Positions 42,776 to 51,269 of a stretch of DNA of 64,000 nucleotides are shown here, in pieces. The first letter of the stretch is position 1, and each line of letters begins with the position of its first letter. The DNA is from Paenibacillus xylanilyticus. Its GTDB lineage: Bacteria; Bacillota; Bacilli; Paenibacillales; Paenibacillaceae. The notes beneath the pieces are model-generated. The model made no database searches and was not told where the DNA came from. It was given only the letters and a program-made list of their open reading frames with translations. Position numbers and translations under genes: made by a program. Where the stretch lies: NCBI RefSeq assembly GCF_013359935.1, contig NZ_JABMCB010000206.1, positions 186,001-250,000 on the forward strand, written 5' to 3'.

Positions 42776-43915
42776 ATGAGTACGGTAGACCGTATCTTAG
42801 ATAAAGCCCTTCGGGGCGAACGTTTAGACCTGGAAGACACGATTCAGCTGTTTGAATCGAACGAAGTCGACAAAATCGGGGCAGCTGCCAATGTTATTAT
42901 GAAACGCATGCATCCTGAACCATACAGAACATTTGTCATCGGGCGTAACGTCAACTACACCAACGTGTGTGATGTGTACTGCCGTTTTTGTGCTTTCTAT
43001 CGCAGACCTGGATCAGACGAAGGGTATGTATTACCAGATGAAGTGATCTTCCAGAAAATTCAGGAAACACAAGATGTGAACGGGACCGAGATTCTGATGC
43101 AGGGCGGAACAAACCCTAACCTTCCTTTCAGCTATTACACGGACCTGCTGAAAGCTATCAAGGAACGTTTTCCTGACATTACAATGCACTCCTTCTCGCC
43201 AGCTGAAATTATGAAAATGGTAGAAGTATCTGATGGCCTTACATTGGAAGAAGTGGTTCGTGCCATTCACGAAGCTGGACTGGACTCCTTGCCAGGTGGA
43301 GGCGCTGAAATTTTGGATGACCGTACACGCCGCAAAATCAGCCGTTTGAAGGGTTCATGGCGCGACTGGATGGACGTGATGCAAACCGCACACCGGATCG
43401 GAATGAACACAACAGCAACAATGGTCATCGGATTGGGTGAATCGATGGAAGAGCGTGCGCTGCATTTGCTTCGTGTGCGTGAGGCCCAGGACGAGTGTAT
43501 TGCCAACAAGTATGACTCGGAAGGTTTCCTCGCATTCATTCCGTGGACGTTCCAACCGGATAATACGAATCTGAAACTGGAGCGCCAAACGCCGGAAGAG
43601 TATCTGAAGACGGTTGCGATCAGCCGACTTGTACTCGATAATATCAAAAACATTCAATCTTCATGGGTAACCATGGGTCCAGAAATTGGTAAAAAATCAC
43701 TCGAATTTGGCTGCAATGATTTCGGCAGCACGATGATTGAAGAGAATGTGGTATCTGCTGCAGGTGCTACATACAAAGTCAACATTGGCTCAATCCTGCA
43801 ACTTATTCGTGAGGCTGGTTATATTCCGGCACAGCGCAATACGAGATATGATATTTTGCGCATGTTTGATGAAGAAGAGAACTCTGTTCAGCAAGATTTT
43901 GTCATGCAGAACTAA
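42776..43915 (+). CDS. mqnC: Cyclic dehypoxanthine futalosine synthase
   Basis: 379 residues. The radical-SAM cluster motif is CDVYCRFC (Cys65, Cys69, Cys72). NYTNVCDVYCRFCAFYRRPG, MQGGTNPNLPFSYY, HSFSPAEI and LPGGGAEIL are the conserved blocks of MqnC. It cyclises dehypoxanthine futalosine in the futalosine route to menaquinone. No mqnA, mqnB, mqnD or mqnE is in the window, so the pathway genes are scattered. The ATG follows GAGGGAGGCTTTTTTACG. A terminator lies 30 bases downstream. Confidence 0.93.
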   Translation: MSTVDRILDKALRGERLDLEDTIQLFESNEVDKIGAAANVIMKRMHPEPYRTFVIGRNVNYTNVCDVYCRFCAFYRRPGSDEGYVLPDEVIFQKIQETQDVNGTEILMQGGTNPNLPFSYYTDLLKAIKERFPDITMHSFSPAEIMKMVEVSDGLTLEEVVRAIHEAGLDSLPGGGAEILDDRTRRKISRLKGSWRDWMDVMQTAHRIGMNTTATMVIGLGESMEERALHLLRVREAQDECIANKYDSEGFLAFIPWTFQPDNTNLKLERQTPEEYLKTVAISRLVLDNIKNIQSSWVTMGPEIGKKSLEFGCNDFGSTMIEENVVSAAGATYKVNIGSILQLIREAGYIPAQRNTRYDILRMFDEEENSVQQDFVMQN

Positions 43916-43943
43916 TAAGTTTATATCCATAGGTGTTAAAATT

Positions 43944-43987
43944 AAAGATCACTGGTTACTCATATTATGGGGATCAGTGGTCTTTTT
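43944..43987 (+). terminator. Terminator of mqnC
   Basis: AAAGATCACTGG...TCAGTGGTCTTT with a loop of about 18 bases, then T. Confidence 0.7.
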
Positions 43988-44137
43988 GTTGGTTACTGCT
44001 GGTGGTTACTCCCTCTTAAGATCTGTCCCAGGTCATGAAAGAGTACATATTACGCATTTGACGATATTTTATAATGATATTGAACTGATAAAATGAAAGA
44101 AACCTGGGTAACAGACATGCTGGGAAGGGGCAAGCCA

Positions 44138-45100
44138 ATGAAGAAAAGAATACTTGGAAAGACCGGTTTGGAAGTACCTGTATTGAGCTTTGGGGCGTCT
44201 TCTCTGGGTTCTGTATTTCGCGACATTGACCGTGAAGAAGGTATTCGTACGGTACATGCAGCACTGGATGCAGGAATGAATTATATAGACGTATCCCCTT
44301 ATTATGGTCTGACAAAGGCTGAGGCGGTACTTGGAGAAGCAATCCGCAGCCAGCCGCGCAGTTCTTTTATTTTATCTACCAAGGCCGGACGTTATGGGGA
44401 GAATGAGTTTGATTTTTCACGTAAGCGCATTCAGGAAAGTGTGCAGGAGAGTTTGAACCGATTGCATACCGATTATATTGATATTCTTTTCCTGCATGAT
44501 ATTGAGTTTGTACCGGCAGAGGTCATTCTTGAAGAAGCCTATCCAACCTTGCTGCGTTTGAAAGAGCAGGGCGTGATTCGTCATGCAGGGATCTGCGGAC
44601 TGCCACTGCCCATGTTCGAGAAAGTGCTGCCGCAGATTGATGCAGATGCCATCATCTCGTATTGCCACTATGCATTGAATGATACATCATTACTGTCCTT
44701 GCTGCCCCTATTGGAAAAAGAGGGAATTGGCCTTGTCAATGCTTCACCTCTATCCATGGGCTTATTAAGCACGAGAGGCACGCCTGCCTGGCATCCTGCA
44801 GAGGAGCGCATCAAGCGAGCCTGTTTGAAAGCTGCACAATTCTGTGCAGAGCAAGGCACGGATATCGCTAAGCTGGCTGTACAGTATGCAACGGCAAATG
44901 AACAAATTCCAACCACACTGGTCAGCAGTGCGAGTGAACTCAATATCCGCAATAATGCGGCATGGGTAGATGAACCGCTGGATGAAGAGATGCTGGCAGA
45001 AGTACTGCGCATTCTCGCACCAATTCACAACGAGACTTGGTCAAGTGGTCGTCCCGAGTATAACGAACAGCTGCAGAATGCATCGAAGGAGGAACAGTGA
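44138..45100 (+). CDS. Aldo/keto reductase (L-fucose/L-galactose dehydrogenase-like)
   Basis: 320 residues. AKR fold: the catalytic Tyr in NYIDVSPYYGLTKAEAVLG, the Lys in LSTKAGRYG and the His in DILFLHDIEF. The early ILGKTGLEVPVLSFGASSLG is typical of the sugar-dehydrogenase branch. It would oxidise a free sugar to a lactone with NAD(P). ATG 44138 follows GGGAAGGGGCAAGCC. It overlaps the next gene, a zinc dehydrogenase, at TGATG, so the two probably act on one substrate. The exact sugar is not known. Confidence 0.85.
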   Translation: MKKRILGKTGLEVPVLSFGASSLGSVFRDIDREEGIRTVHAALDAGMNYIDVSPYYGLTKAEAVLGEAIRSQPRSSFILSTKAGRYGENEFDFSRKRIQESVQESLNRLHTDYIDILFLHDIEFVPAEVILEEAYPTLLRLKEQGVIRHAGICGLPLPMFEKVLPQIDADAIISYCHYALNDTSLLSLLPLLEKEGIGLVNASPLSMGLLSTRGTPAWHPAEERIKRACLKAAQFCAEQGTDIAKLAVQYATANEQIPTTLVSSASELNIRNNAAWVDEPLDEEMLAEVLRILAPIHNETWSSGRPEYNEQLQNASKEEQ

Positions 45101-46113
45101 TGAAGGCCGTTGTGTGTGAAGAGATCAATCGATTGGTATTAAAGGATATTGACGAGCCCGTTCGTAATGAAAATGAGGCTATTGTATCGATAAGACGGAT
45201 TGGAATCTGCGGGACGGATTTGCACGCGTATAAGGGCAATCAGCCCTTTTTCACCTACCCACGAATTCTGGGGCATGAACTGGCAGGGATCATTGACGAC
45301 ATTGGCCCCAATACAGCTGGTTTTCAAGCTGGGGATCAGGTAAGCATTATTCCTTATTTACACTGTGGGCAATGTATTGCCTGTCGAAACGGTAAAACCA
45401 ATTGCTGTGCATCCATGCAGGTCATGGGTGTACATGTGGATGGGGGGATGCGCGAGAAAATTAGTGTACCTGTCTCACATCTAATTAAGGCAGAAGGATT
45501 GACACTGGATGAAACGGCGATGGTTGAACCACTGAGTATCGGTGCACATGCCGTCAGAAGAGCACGACTGCAGCCTGGGGAACAAGTCGTTGTGATTGGC
45601 GCAGGACCGATCGGCCTTGGAGTAATGGCTTTTGCCAAACAGGCAGGGGCGCGAGTTATAGCCGTTGATCGGAACCGGGACCGGTTGGAACTAAGCCGAA
45701 TCTGGGCAGGGGCGGATGTTCTAATTCAGGCCTCGGATCAGGCAGTGGAGCAGGTCGCCGAAGTGACGGAGGGAGATTACGCTACAGCCGTATTTGATGC
45801 AACGGGTAATGTAGAGTCGATGAATGATGCGATTCGATATGTAGCTCATGGGGGGCAATTGGTTTATGTAGGTTTGGTCAAAGCGGATATTACGTTTCAT
45901 GATCCCGAATTTCACAAACGTGAGATGAGTATTCTGGGCAGCCGAAATGCTACGCGAACGGATTTTGAGCAGGTGATGTCAATCTTACAGCAGAAGAAGC
46001 TCAGCATGGATGGGTACATTACGCATCGGGAGCATTTCACTCGGCTGCCTTCCTCCATGGACAAGTGGTTGCTTCCAAATTCGCATGTGGTGAAAGCGAT
46101 AGTTGAACTGTAA
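45100..46113 (+). CDS. Zinc-dependent alcohol dehydrogenase (MDR, L-galactonate/threonine dehydrogenase-like)
   Basis: 337 residues. The catalytic zinc ligand Cys is in GICGTDLHAYKGN, with His-Glu in LGHELAGIIDD. The structural zinc loop is HCGQCIACRNGKTNCC. The NAD fold has VVIGAGPIGLGVMAFA. This medium-chain branch includes sugar-acid and threonine 3-dehydrogenases. ATG 45100 overlaps the AKR stop. Together they look like a two-step sugar oxidation, for example a sugar to its lactone and then a sugar acid to a keto acid, though no lactonase is present. A hairpin terminator follows. Confidence 0.85.
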   Translation: MKAVVCEEINRLVLKDIDEPVRNENEAIVSIRRIGICGTDLHAYKGNQPFFTYPRILGHELAGIIDDIGPNTAGFQAGDQVSIIPYLHCGQCIACRNGKTNCCASMQVMGVHVDGGMREKISVPVSHLIKAEGLTLDETAMVEPLSIGAHAVRRARLQPGEQVVVIGAGPIGLGVMAFAKQAGARVIAVDRNRDRLELSRIWAGADVLIQASDQAVEQVAEVTEGDYATAVFDATGNVESMNDAIRYVAHGGQLVYVGLVKADITFHDPEFHKREMSILGSRNATRTDFEQVMSILQQKKLSMDGYITHREHFTRLPSSMDKWLLPNSHVVKAIVEL

Positions 46114-46149
46114 TCATGGAGCACTAGAAATTGAAAAAACGTTGATAAA

Positions 46150-46216
46150 ACAAAAAACTCTCTCTAAACCTGGAGTGGTAACATATCACAGGGCATAGAG
46201 AGAGTTTAGTTTATTT
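46150..46216. terminator. Terminator between the alcohol dehydrogenase and YitT genes
   Basis: AAACTCTCTCTA...TAGAGAGAGTTT is a perfect 12-bp stem around about 33 bases, with A and T runs on the two sides. Confidence 0.8.
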
Positions 46217-46236
46217 CAGGCCTTCTTCATTCATGG

Positions 46237-47142
46237 TTATTTCTCCGAATGAGTGACAATTCCCGCGTGGGGATCAATATGTCGCACAATGGATTTCAAC
46301 CAGACCATTTCCAGAAAATGAACTTCATAGTACAATGCCCCTGGGATGTTCTGAACCCATCCTTCAGCAGGAACGGAAGAAGCCAGATCAGTAGATGGTG
46401 AGGGAGAACCGGGTTCACGGCGCAGACGTTTCCGGACTGCTTTTTCAACCTGTGAGCTTTGTGTAGTCAAAATGTACAGTTTGCGTGTGGACGAAAATCC
46501 ACGGAATGCAATATATACCATTTCATAAGCAATGAGATAGGCAATGACAGAGTACATGGCTTGATCCCAGCCGAAGACAACACCAGCGGCTGTCAGAATC
46601 AGCAAGTTGAGCAGCATGATTATTTTTTCGATAAGCATCCGTTTCCCGCTAAATATTCGTTCAGGTGGCCGGGAAGACGGATCACCGATTTCCAGCGTAT
46701 CCAGTGTCCCGCCATACCGCACCACAAGTCCGATTCCAACACCCAGACATAATCCGCCGAACATGGCGGCAGCCAGTGGATGTTCAACCAGCGGCGGCAT
46801 GGGATGAAGCACGATGGCACCGATCGAAAAGACAACCAGACCCAGCACAGTAACGAGTACAAATTTCTTTTGCACAAGCCTGTAGGATAAAAATATAAAG
46901 GGAACATTGAACAAAAACAGGAACAATCCAATCCTCATCTCGGTCCAATGGGCGAACAGAGATGATATGCCTGTGATGCCTCCAATAATGATCTTATTAG
47001 GGTGCAAGAACAATTCAAGTCCCACGGAGGCCAGAATCCCGCCTACAATCACCAGTAAAAGATTCAATAAGCGACGAGTGGATGATATTCTGGTCTTGGC
47101 GGTTTGTGGCACCGGATTAGCCGATATCAGAGGTGCTTTCAT
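46237..47142 (-). CDS. YitT-family membrane protein (DUF2179 C-terminus)
   Basis: 301 residues. Five or six hydrophobic spans lie in the first 215 residues: LLLVIVGGILASVGLELFL, GLFLFLFNVPFIFLSYRLV and so on. NKIIIGGITGISSLF and GGTLDTLEIG are YitT signatures. The C-terminal soluble part (RKLYILTTQSSQVEKAV) is the DUF2179 domain. It has an insert RREPGSPSPSTDLASSVPAEG and an atypical end. The function is unknown. The ATG follows AAAGGAGGATGACAT. It follows khtU on the same strand after 112 bases. Confidence 0.88.
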   Translation of the reverse strand: MKAPLISANPVPQTAKTRISSTRRLLNLLLVIVGGILASVGLELFLHPNKIIIGGITGISSLFAHWTEMRIGLFLFLFNVPFIFLSYRLVQKKFVLVTVLGLVVFSIGAIVLHPMPPLVEHPLAAAMFGGLCLGVGIGLVVRYGGTLDTLEIGDPSSRPPERIFSGKRMLIEKIIMLLNLLILTAAGVVFGWDQAMYSVIAYLIAYEMVYIAFRGFSSTRKLYILTTQSSQVEKAVRKRLRREPGSPSPSTDLASSVPAEGWVQNIPGALYYEVHFLEMVWLKSIVRHIDPHAGIVTHSEK

Positions 47143-47254
47143 ATGTCATCCTCCTTTGTGCGGCTGGCGAGCCATTCTCCCTGGGTTAATCACAGAAAGA
47201 TCGGCGAAGAGCCGCTGGTTACGATCACATGCCTATTCTGCACAGGCACGGGTG

Positions 47255-48493
47255 TTATCCTTCTTTCTGTAAAACCTTCGGTTCCTCTTTCTTTTTCCGA
47301 GGATCTTTGAACTTGAATATTTTATCCAATATTTTAAACACATGTTTGGACTCTTTCGTCAGCAGTGGTCCAAGAATGGCCAGAATCAGTACATATAGCG
47401 CGGCGAACGGCTGGAGAAGCGGTAAAAGTCCACCAGCTTTACCCATGTTGGCCATGATTATCGAGAATTCACCACGGGATACAATGGTTAATCCTATATT
47501 GGCAGAAGCTTTTGGAGACAGTCCTGCACTGCGCCCGGCGAGCATGCCTGCCAGGAAGTTACCAAATAGAGTAATGACAACAGCAATCAATGCCAGCCAT
47601 ACGGCTTCGCCACCAAGGGACAGCGGATCAATGGACAATCCGAAGCTGAAGAAGAAGATGGCTCCGAAAAAGTCACGGAACGGCAGAATCAGATGTTCAA
47701 TCCGTTTGGCATGTTCTGTCTCCGCAAGGACCAGACCAACCAGCAACGCACCAATCGCTTCAGCCACGTGAATGGTTTCAGAGAACCCGGCTACAAGGAA
47801 CAATGCACCGAAAATCACAAGGGAAAACAGCTCGTTGGAGCGTATTTTAAGCAATTTATTGAGCAGTGGTGTCGCTTTGCGACCGAGAATGATAACAATG
47901 AGCATGAATCCAAGTGCAACAAGCGCGGATACGATGACACCTCCGATAGAGGATGAATCACTGAGTACCAATCCGGACAGGATGGAGATGTACACGGCAA
48001 GAAACACGTCTTCAAACATGATAATGCCGAGAATCATTTCCGTTTCCGGGTTGGCCGTACGTTTCAAATCAACTAGCACCTTGGCTACGATGGCGCTGGA
48101 GGATATGGTTGTGATCCCTGCAATAACAAGCGCTTCAGCAGGCGGGAAATCGGATGCAAATCCGAAAATCAATCCGAGTGTAAAGTTAATCGCGATATAG
48201 ATCGAACCGCCGACGGCAATGGACTTACCCGATTTGATCAGACGACCAACCGAGAATTCAAGTCCCAGATAAAACAGCAGGAACAGGATTCCGATCCGGC
48301 CCATAAATTCGATAAAAGGCTGACTTTCAATAAAACGGAAGTCCAAATGCCATATTTTCATGGCATGTGGCCCAACGGCCATCCCGATCAGAATGTAAAA
48401 CGGGACGACCGAAAAACGTAATTTGGCTGATAAGAGTCCAGCCGCTGCAATAAGCACGAGAGCCAGACCCACTTCAAAAATCAGATGATCCAT
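47255..48493 (-). CDS. khtU: Cation/proton antiporter, KhtU-like
   Basis: 412 residues with about twelve membrane spans. It belongs to the CPA2 (Kef/GerN-type) family: GRIGILFLLFYLGLEFSVGRL, ITTISSSAIVAKVLVDLKR and SRGEFSIIMANMGK are its typical blocks. It lies four bases after a KhtT-like gene, as in the Bacillus khtSTU operon, where KhtU exports K+ and KhtT gates it. The start ATG follows GGGGGTGAGTCG. A charged C-terminal tail replaces the RCK domain, which is supplied by KhtT. Confidence 0.9.
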   Translation of the reverse strand: MDHLIFEVGLALVLIAAAGLLSAKLRFSVVPFYILIGMAVGPHAMKIWHLDFRFIESQPFIEFMGRIGILFLLFYLGLEFSVGRLIKSGKSIAVGGSIYIAINFTLGLIFGFASDFPPAEALVIAGITTISSSAIVAKVLVDLKRTANPETEMILGIIMFEDVFLAVYISILSGLVLSDSSSIGGVIVSALVALGFMLIVIILGRKATPLLNKLLKIRSNELFSLVIFGALFLVAGFSETIHVAEAIGALLVGLVLAETEHAKRIEHLILPFRDFFGAIFFFSFGLSIDPLSLGGEAVWLALIAVVITLFGNFLAGMLAGRSAGLSPKASANIGLTIVSRGEFSIIMANMGKAGGLLPLLQPFAALYVLILAILGPLLTKESKHVFKILDKIFKFKDPRKKKEEPKVLQKEG

Positions 48494-48497
48494 CGAC

Positions 48498-48992
48498 TCA
48501 CCCCCTTCCGGTCAGGAGGAGGGATTTGAAGAGTTTCTGCTGGTTGCGTTCGCCAACGGCAACAACTGTTGATTCAGCAGTAATCACGACCTCAGGACCG
48601 GGGCTGATATGTTTTTTGTGGTTTTTCTCTACAACGGCAATAACCGTTGCCCCAGAGTTTTGACGTACATCCAATTCACCGATGGATTTGCCGATACTTC
48701 CGTAGGAGGATTCGACTTTGTACCATTCGATAATCAGATCGTCAAATGTAACTTCAATGTTCTCCAGCTGTTTTGGCTTATAAGTCAATCCGCCAACGAT
48801 AGCGGCAATTTGTCTGGCTTCATAATCATCAAGCGTGATCATGGAGATGCTTTGATCGGGATCGTCGTATTCAAAATGGTACATTTCCCGACGTCCGTCA
48901 TCATGAATAATGATCACAATTTTATCTCCGCTGCTCGTTTCCACCTGAAATTTTTTGCCGATTCCCGGCAAATCAGTTTCGCGTACATCCAT
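48498..48992 (-). CDS. khtT: Antiporter regulatory subunit, KhtT-like
   Basis: 164 residues. The N-terminal half begins VRETDLPGIGKKFQVETSSGDK and has VIIIHDDGRREMYHF, typical of KhtT. The C-terminal half is a TrkA-C (RCK-C) domain: VESSYGSIGKSIGELDVRQ, GATVIAVVEK and VVAVGERNQQKLFK. In Bacillus this domain binds c-di-AMP and opens KhtU. It is cytoplasmic. The ATG follows AAGGAGGCACACTAACC. No KhtS-like gene is seen upstream. Confidence 0.92.
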   Translation of the reverse strand: MDVRETDLPGIGKKFQVETSSGDKIVIIIHDDGRREMYHFEYDDPDQSISMITLDDYEARQIAAIVGGLTYKPKQLENIEVTFDDLIIEWYKVESSYGSIGKSIGELDVRQNSGATVIAVVEKNHKKHISPGPEVVITAESTVVAVGERNQQKLFKSLLLTGRG

Positions 48993-49295
48993 GGTTAGTG
49001 TGCCTCCTTAAATTGAGGGCTGGCCACAGGAGACAGGCTTATTTCCCGAAAATAGAATGATCTGTATTTGAAAGGAACATTAAATGATGCGGGCAAACAG
49101 AGCCAGGTACTCCTGACACACAGCCGTTTACATTGAAATTTGAACAAAAGTGGACATAACAAATACAATATCGTTAATAAATAAAATCTGTCGTTATTTA
49201 ACGTTTGCTGAAAGGGTTATGAGTTATGCACAAGCACACCGTCTATTTGGACAGAGGTGTCTCTATGCATGGCGACCAAACATACGGTGCAACGC
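48993..49295. other. Intergenic region upstream of khtT, no gene seen
   Basis: AT-rich. It contains an imperfect inverted repeat CGTTAATAA...TTATTTAACG (49172-49203) that might be an operator or part of the khtTU promoter. No consensus promoter or terminator can be fixed. Confidence 0.4.
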
Positions 49296-49700
49296 CTAGC
49301 GAAGAGCGTTTACGTATCTCGGTGCAGTAGGGGCGAGGGACAAATACATACTGGTGAATTTAATGGGTAGCAGAAATAATCTGCGCTTAAACAGACAAAT
49401 CAACGGTTTAAAGGGCAGACGCGGAGTAGGAATTCGCAGCATCAGCAACAAGGCAAGCACCAAAAATACAGGCTTGTTATTCGTCACTGCAATCAGCTTG
49501 ACCATCACTTGTGAATATTTGCGGATGGCAGGTTTTTGCTGAGCCTCGGGTATTTGCAATAACACTTCCTTGTTGGAAGTGGCATCAATGGAAACACCAA
49601 CAGCGGATTCTGTCTGCATCGGAATAGGGAAGCACAACGCTTGGAACAAACACAAAATGATGATTAAAGCACTGCGGAGCATTCTTGGTTGTTGTCTCAT
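49296..49700 (-). CDS. Small secreted or membrane protein of unknown function
   Basis: 134 residues. A signal-like start (RMLRSALIIILCLFQALCF) is followed by a polar middle and a second hydrophobic segment (PVFLVLALLLMLRI), then a basic tail. ATG 49700 has AAAAGGGGGGG upstream; the frame extends to 49754 without a ribosome binding site. I do not recognise a family. It may be a real small envelope protein, but composition alone cannot prove it. Confidence 0.45.
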   Translation of the reverse strand: MRQQPRMLRSALIIILCLFQALCFPIPMQTESAVGVSIDATSNKEVLLQIPEAQQKPAIRKYSQVMVKLIAVTNNKPVFLVLALLLMLRIPTPRLPFKPLICLFKRRLFLLPIKFTSMYLSLAPTAPRYVNALR

Positions 49701-49882
49701 TTTGGCTTCCCCCCCTTTTCCGTGAAACATACTGTTATCAAAATAATAACACATTTTTGTCGTAACTCCAAACCCCTTTACAAATATACTGAGAAATCAT
49801 GACACGCTTTCCATCAATCCGCTTCGTATATCCCCATCCGCCTTGCCATATACTTTGAACAGGAAGGAAAGGAGTGATTCTT

Positions 49883-50827
49883 GTGGAGCTGTTCGCCGTA
49901 TGGACCGATGTATCAGGGCAGGAGGAAGCAGATCAATTTTATCGTTGCATCAAAGAAAAAACCAAAGGTTTACATATAAGCAAAAGAGGTTTCAGGCTCA
50001 CCTTCAAACATAATGATGGCAAAGCAGCCTGGGTATGCCGAGGGAATGAAAATCATGCTGAATTTCAACAGTGGCTGCCCCAAATCAGTGATTTGCTTGC
50101 CAAAGGACTGGCTGATTTTATTATGGATACCCGGGAGCGCTCCATTGTAGAAAACATGATTTCCAAAGCCTGTTCTGTCATGGACGAATATGAGGTGGAA
50201 AAGGTGAATCGGATCTGTATGCCCTTGCTTTTCAATGGCGATCTGGATCAGCCCGGACTTCGCGAAAAGCGCCGCTTAACGCTCGCGAATGGTCTCAGAC
50301 ATGATTTGGAGGAGGTTCATTTTTTTCATCTCGAGGGCATTCTCCACTTTCGGATGAAGCAATACAAGCAAGAGCTGCACGAACTGGTGGAATACGCTCT
50401 GGATGAGTTTTGGATGGATCGTCAATACGAAGAATTTATGGGATTGTTAAAATATTTCGTGTTCTTTCAGGAAGCTAAAGTTCCGCTTGTCCATCTGGTA
50501 CACAAAGGTTCACATGAATTTCAGGTACTGGATGCGGGGCTGAATCCGCTCCCTGTGCAAAAAGATGAACAAGTCGTAGTGGAAATGCCGGGTCTTGAGC
50601 TTGAAATGGATATTGAAGACATGATTGTAAGCACACTGATATCGATATCTCCTGAAAAAGTAATGCTGCATACTCGCACACCGGATCTGCCGATTATATC
50701 TACGATTCGCCAGATCTTTGAGGACAAGGTGCAAATATGCCATCACTGTCCGGAATGTGAAGTGCTTCGTTCCGGTTTGCTGTCAGGCCTTGACGCAAGT
50801 GATCTCGGCAATTATAATAACTGTTGA
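49883..50827 (+). CDS. ytxC: Sporulation protein YtxC
   Basis: 314 residues. No signal peptide or span. The protein matches YtxC by position (directly before thrS, as in Bacillus) and by the conserved C-terminal end: MVSTL-type segment DMIVSTLISISPEKVMLH, TISTIRQIFEDKV and the final CHHCPEC. The CxxC near the end may bind a metal. Its role in sporulation is unknown. GTG 49883 is nine bases from AAAGGAG; GTG 49874 overlaps it. It is followed by the thrS T-box. Confidence 0.85.
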   Translation: MELFAVWTDVSGQEEADQFYRCIKEKTKGLHISKRGFRLTFKHNDGKAAWVCRGNENHAEFQQWLPQISDLLAKGLADFIMDTRERSIVENMISKACSVMDEYEVEKVNRICMPLLFNGDLDQPGLREKRRLTLANGLRHDLEEVHFFHLEGILHFRMKQYKQELHELVEYALDEFWMDRQYEEFMGLLKYFVFFQEAKVPLVHLVHKGSHEFQVLDAGLNPLPVQKDEQVVVEMPGLELEMDIEDMIVSTLISISPEKVMLHTRTPDLPIISTIRQIFEDKVQICHHCPECEVLRSGLLSGLDASDLGNYNNC

Positions 50828-50885
50828 TCCATGAATTATGGAACGTATTTTATGGATAAGATATAACCAATAACCAACAAGCAAA

Positions 50886-51174
50886 AGCGTTGACAAAGAC
50901 AAGGACCATACGCACGGTCGGTGCAGAGAGAGGAAACCAGGCTGAAATTTCCTCCAGATGCCACGTTTGGTTTACCCCTTTGTAGCTGCAGTTTTGAAAA
51001 CGGAGGAATGTTACCTTAATAAGGTAGTGGTCCGTGAGTAAGGATATGCCGGGTCATGCCCGTTACCGTCATGCCAATGAGGGCTGTACGTTCACTATAG
51101 AATGAAGCAGCTGAATTAGGGTGGAACCACGAGTATACAACACTCGTCCCTTTGCCGGGACGGGTGTTTTTTGC
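50886..51174 (+). promoter_or_regulatory. T-box leader of thrS (threonine specifier)
   Basis: Stem I pairs GGACCA (50903 region) with TGGTCC (51028 region). The probable specifier is ACC (Thr) at 51013-51015. The T-box is ATTAGGGTGGAACCACGAG at 51115-51133. The terminator is ACACTCGTCCC-TTTGCC-GGGACGGGTGT and T (51140-51172). Uncharged tRNA-Thr turns on thrS. The specifier codon is my reading of the loop and less sure than the rest. Confidence 0.92.
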
Positions 51175-51269
51175 GTTCCTTTGCAAACAAAGTGCAGGAA
51201 TAGCAATAGATCATCAGTCCATTAACATGATGATGGACGTAGGTTACATTAACAGGAGGAATGAGACAA

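Noticed and set aside
49172..49203. Inverted repeat upstream of khtT as a defined operator
   Set aside because: The arms differ by an inserted base and no known regulator site fits; mentioned only in the intergenic entry.
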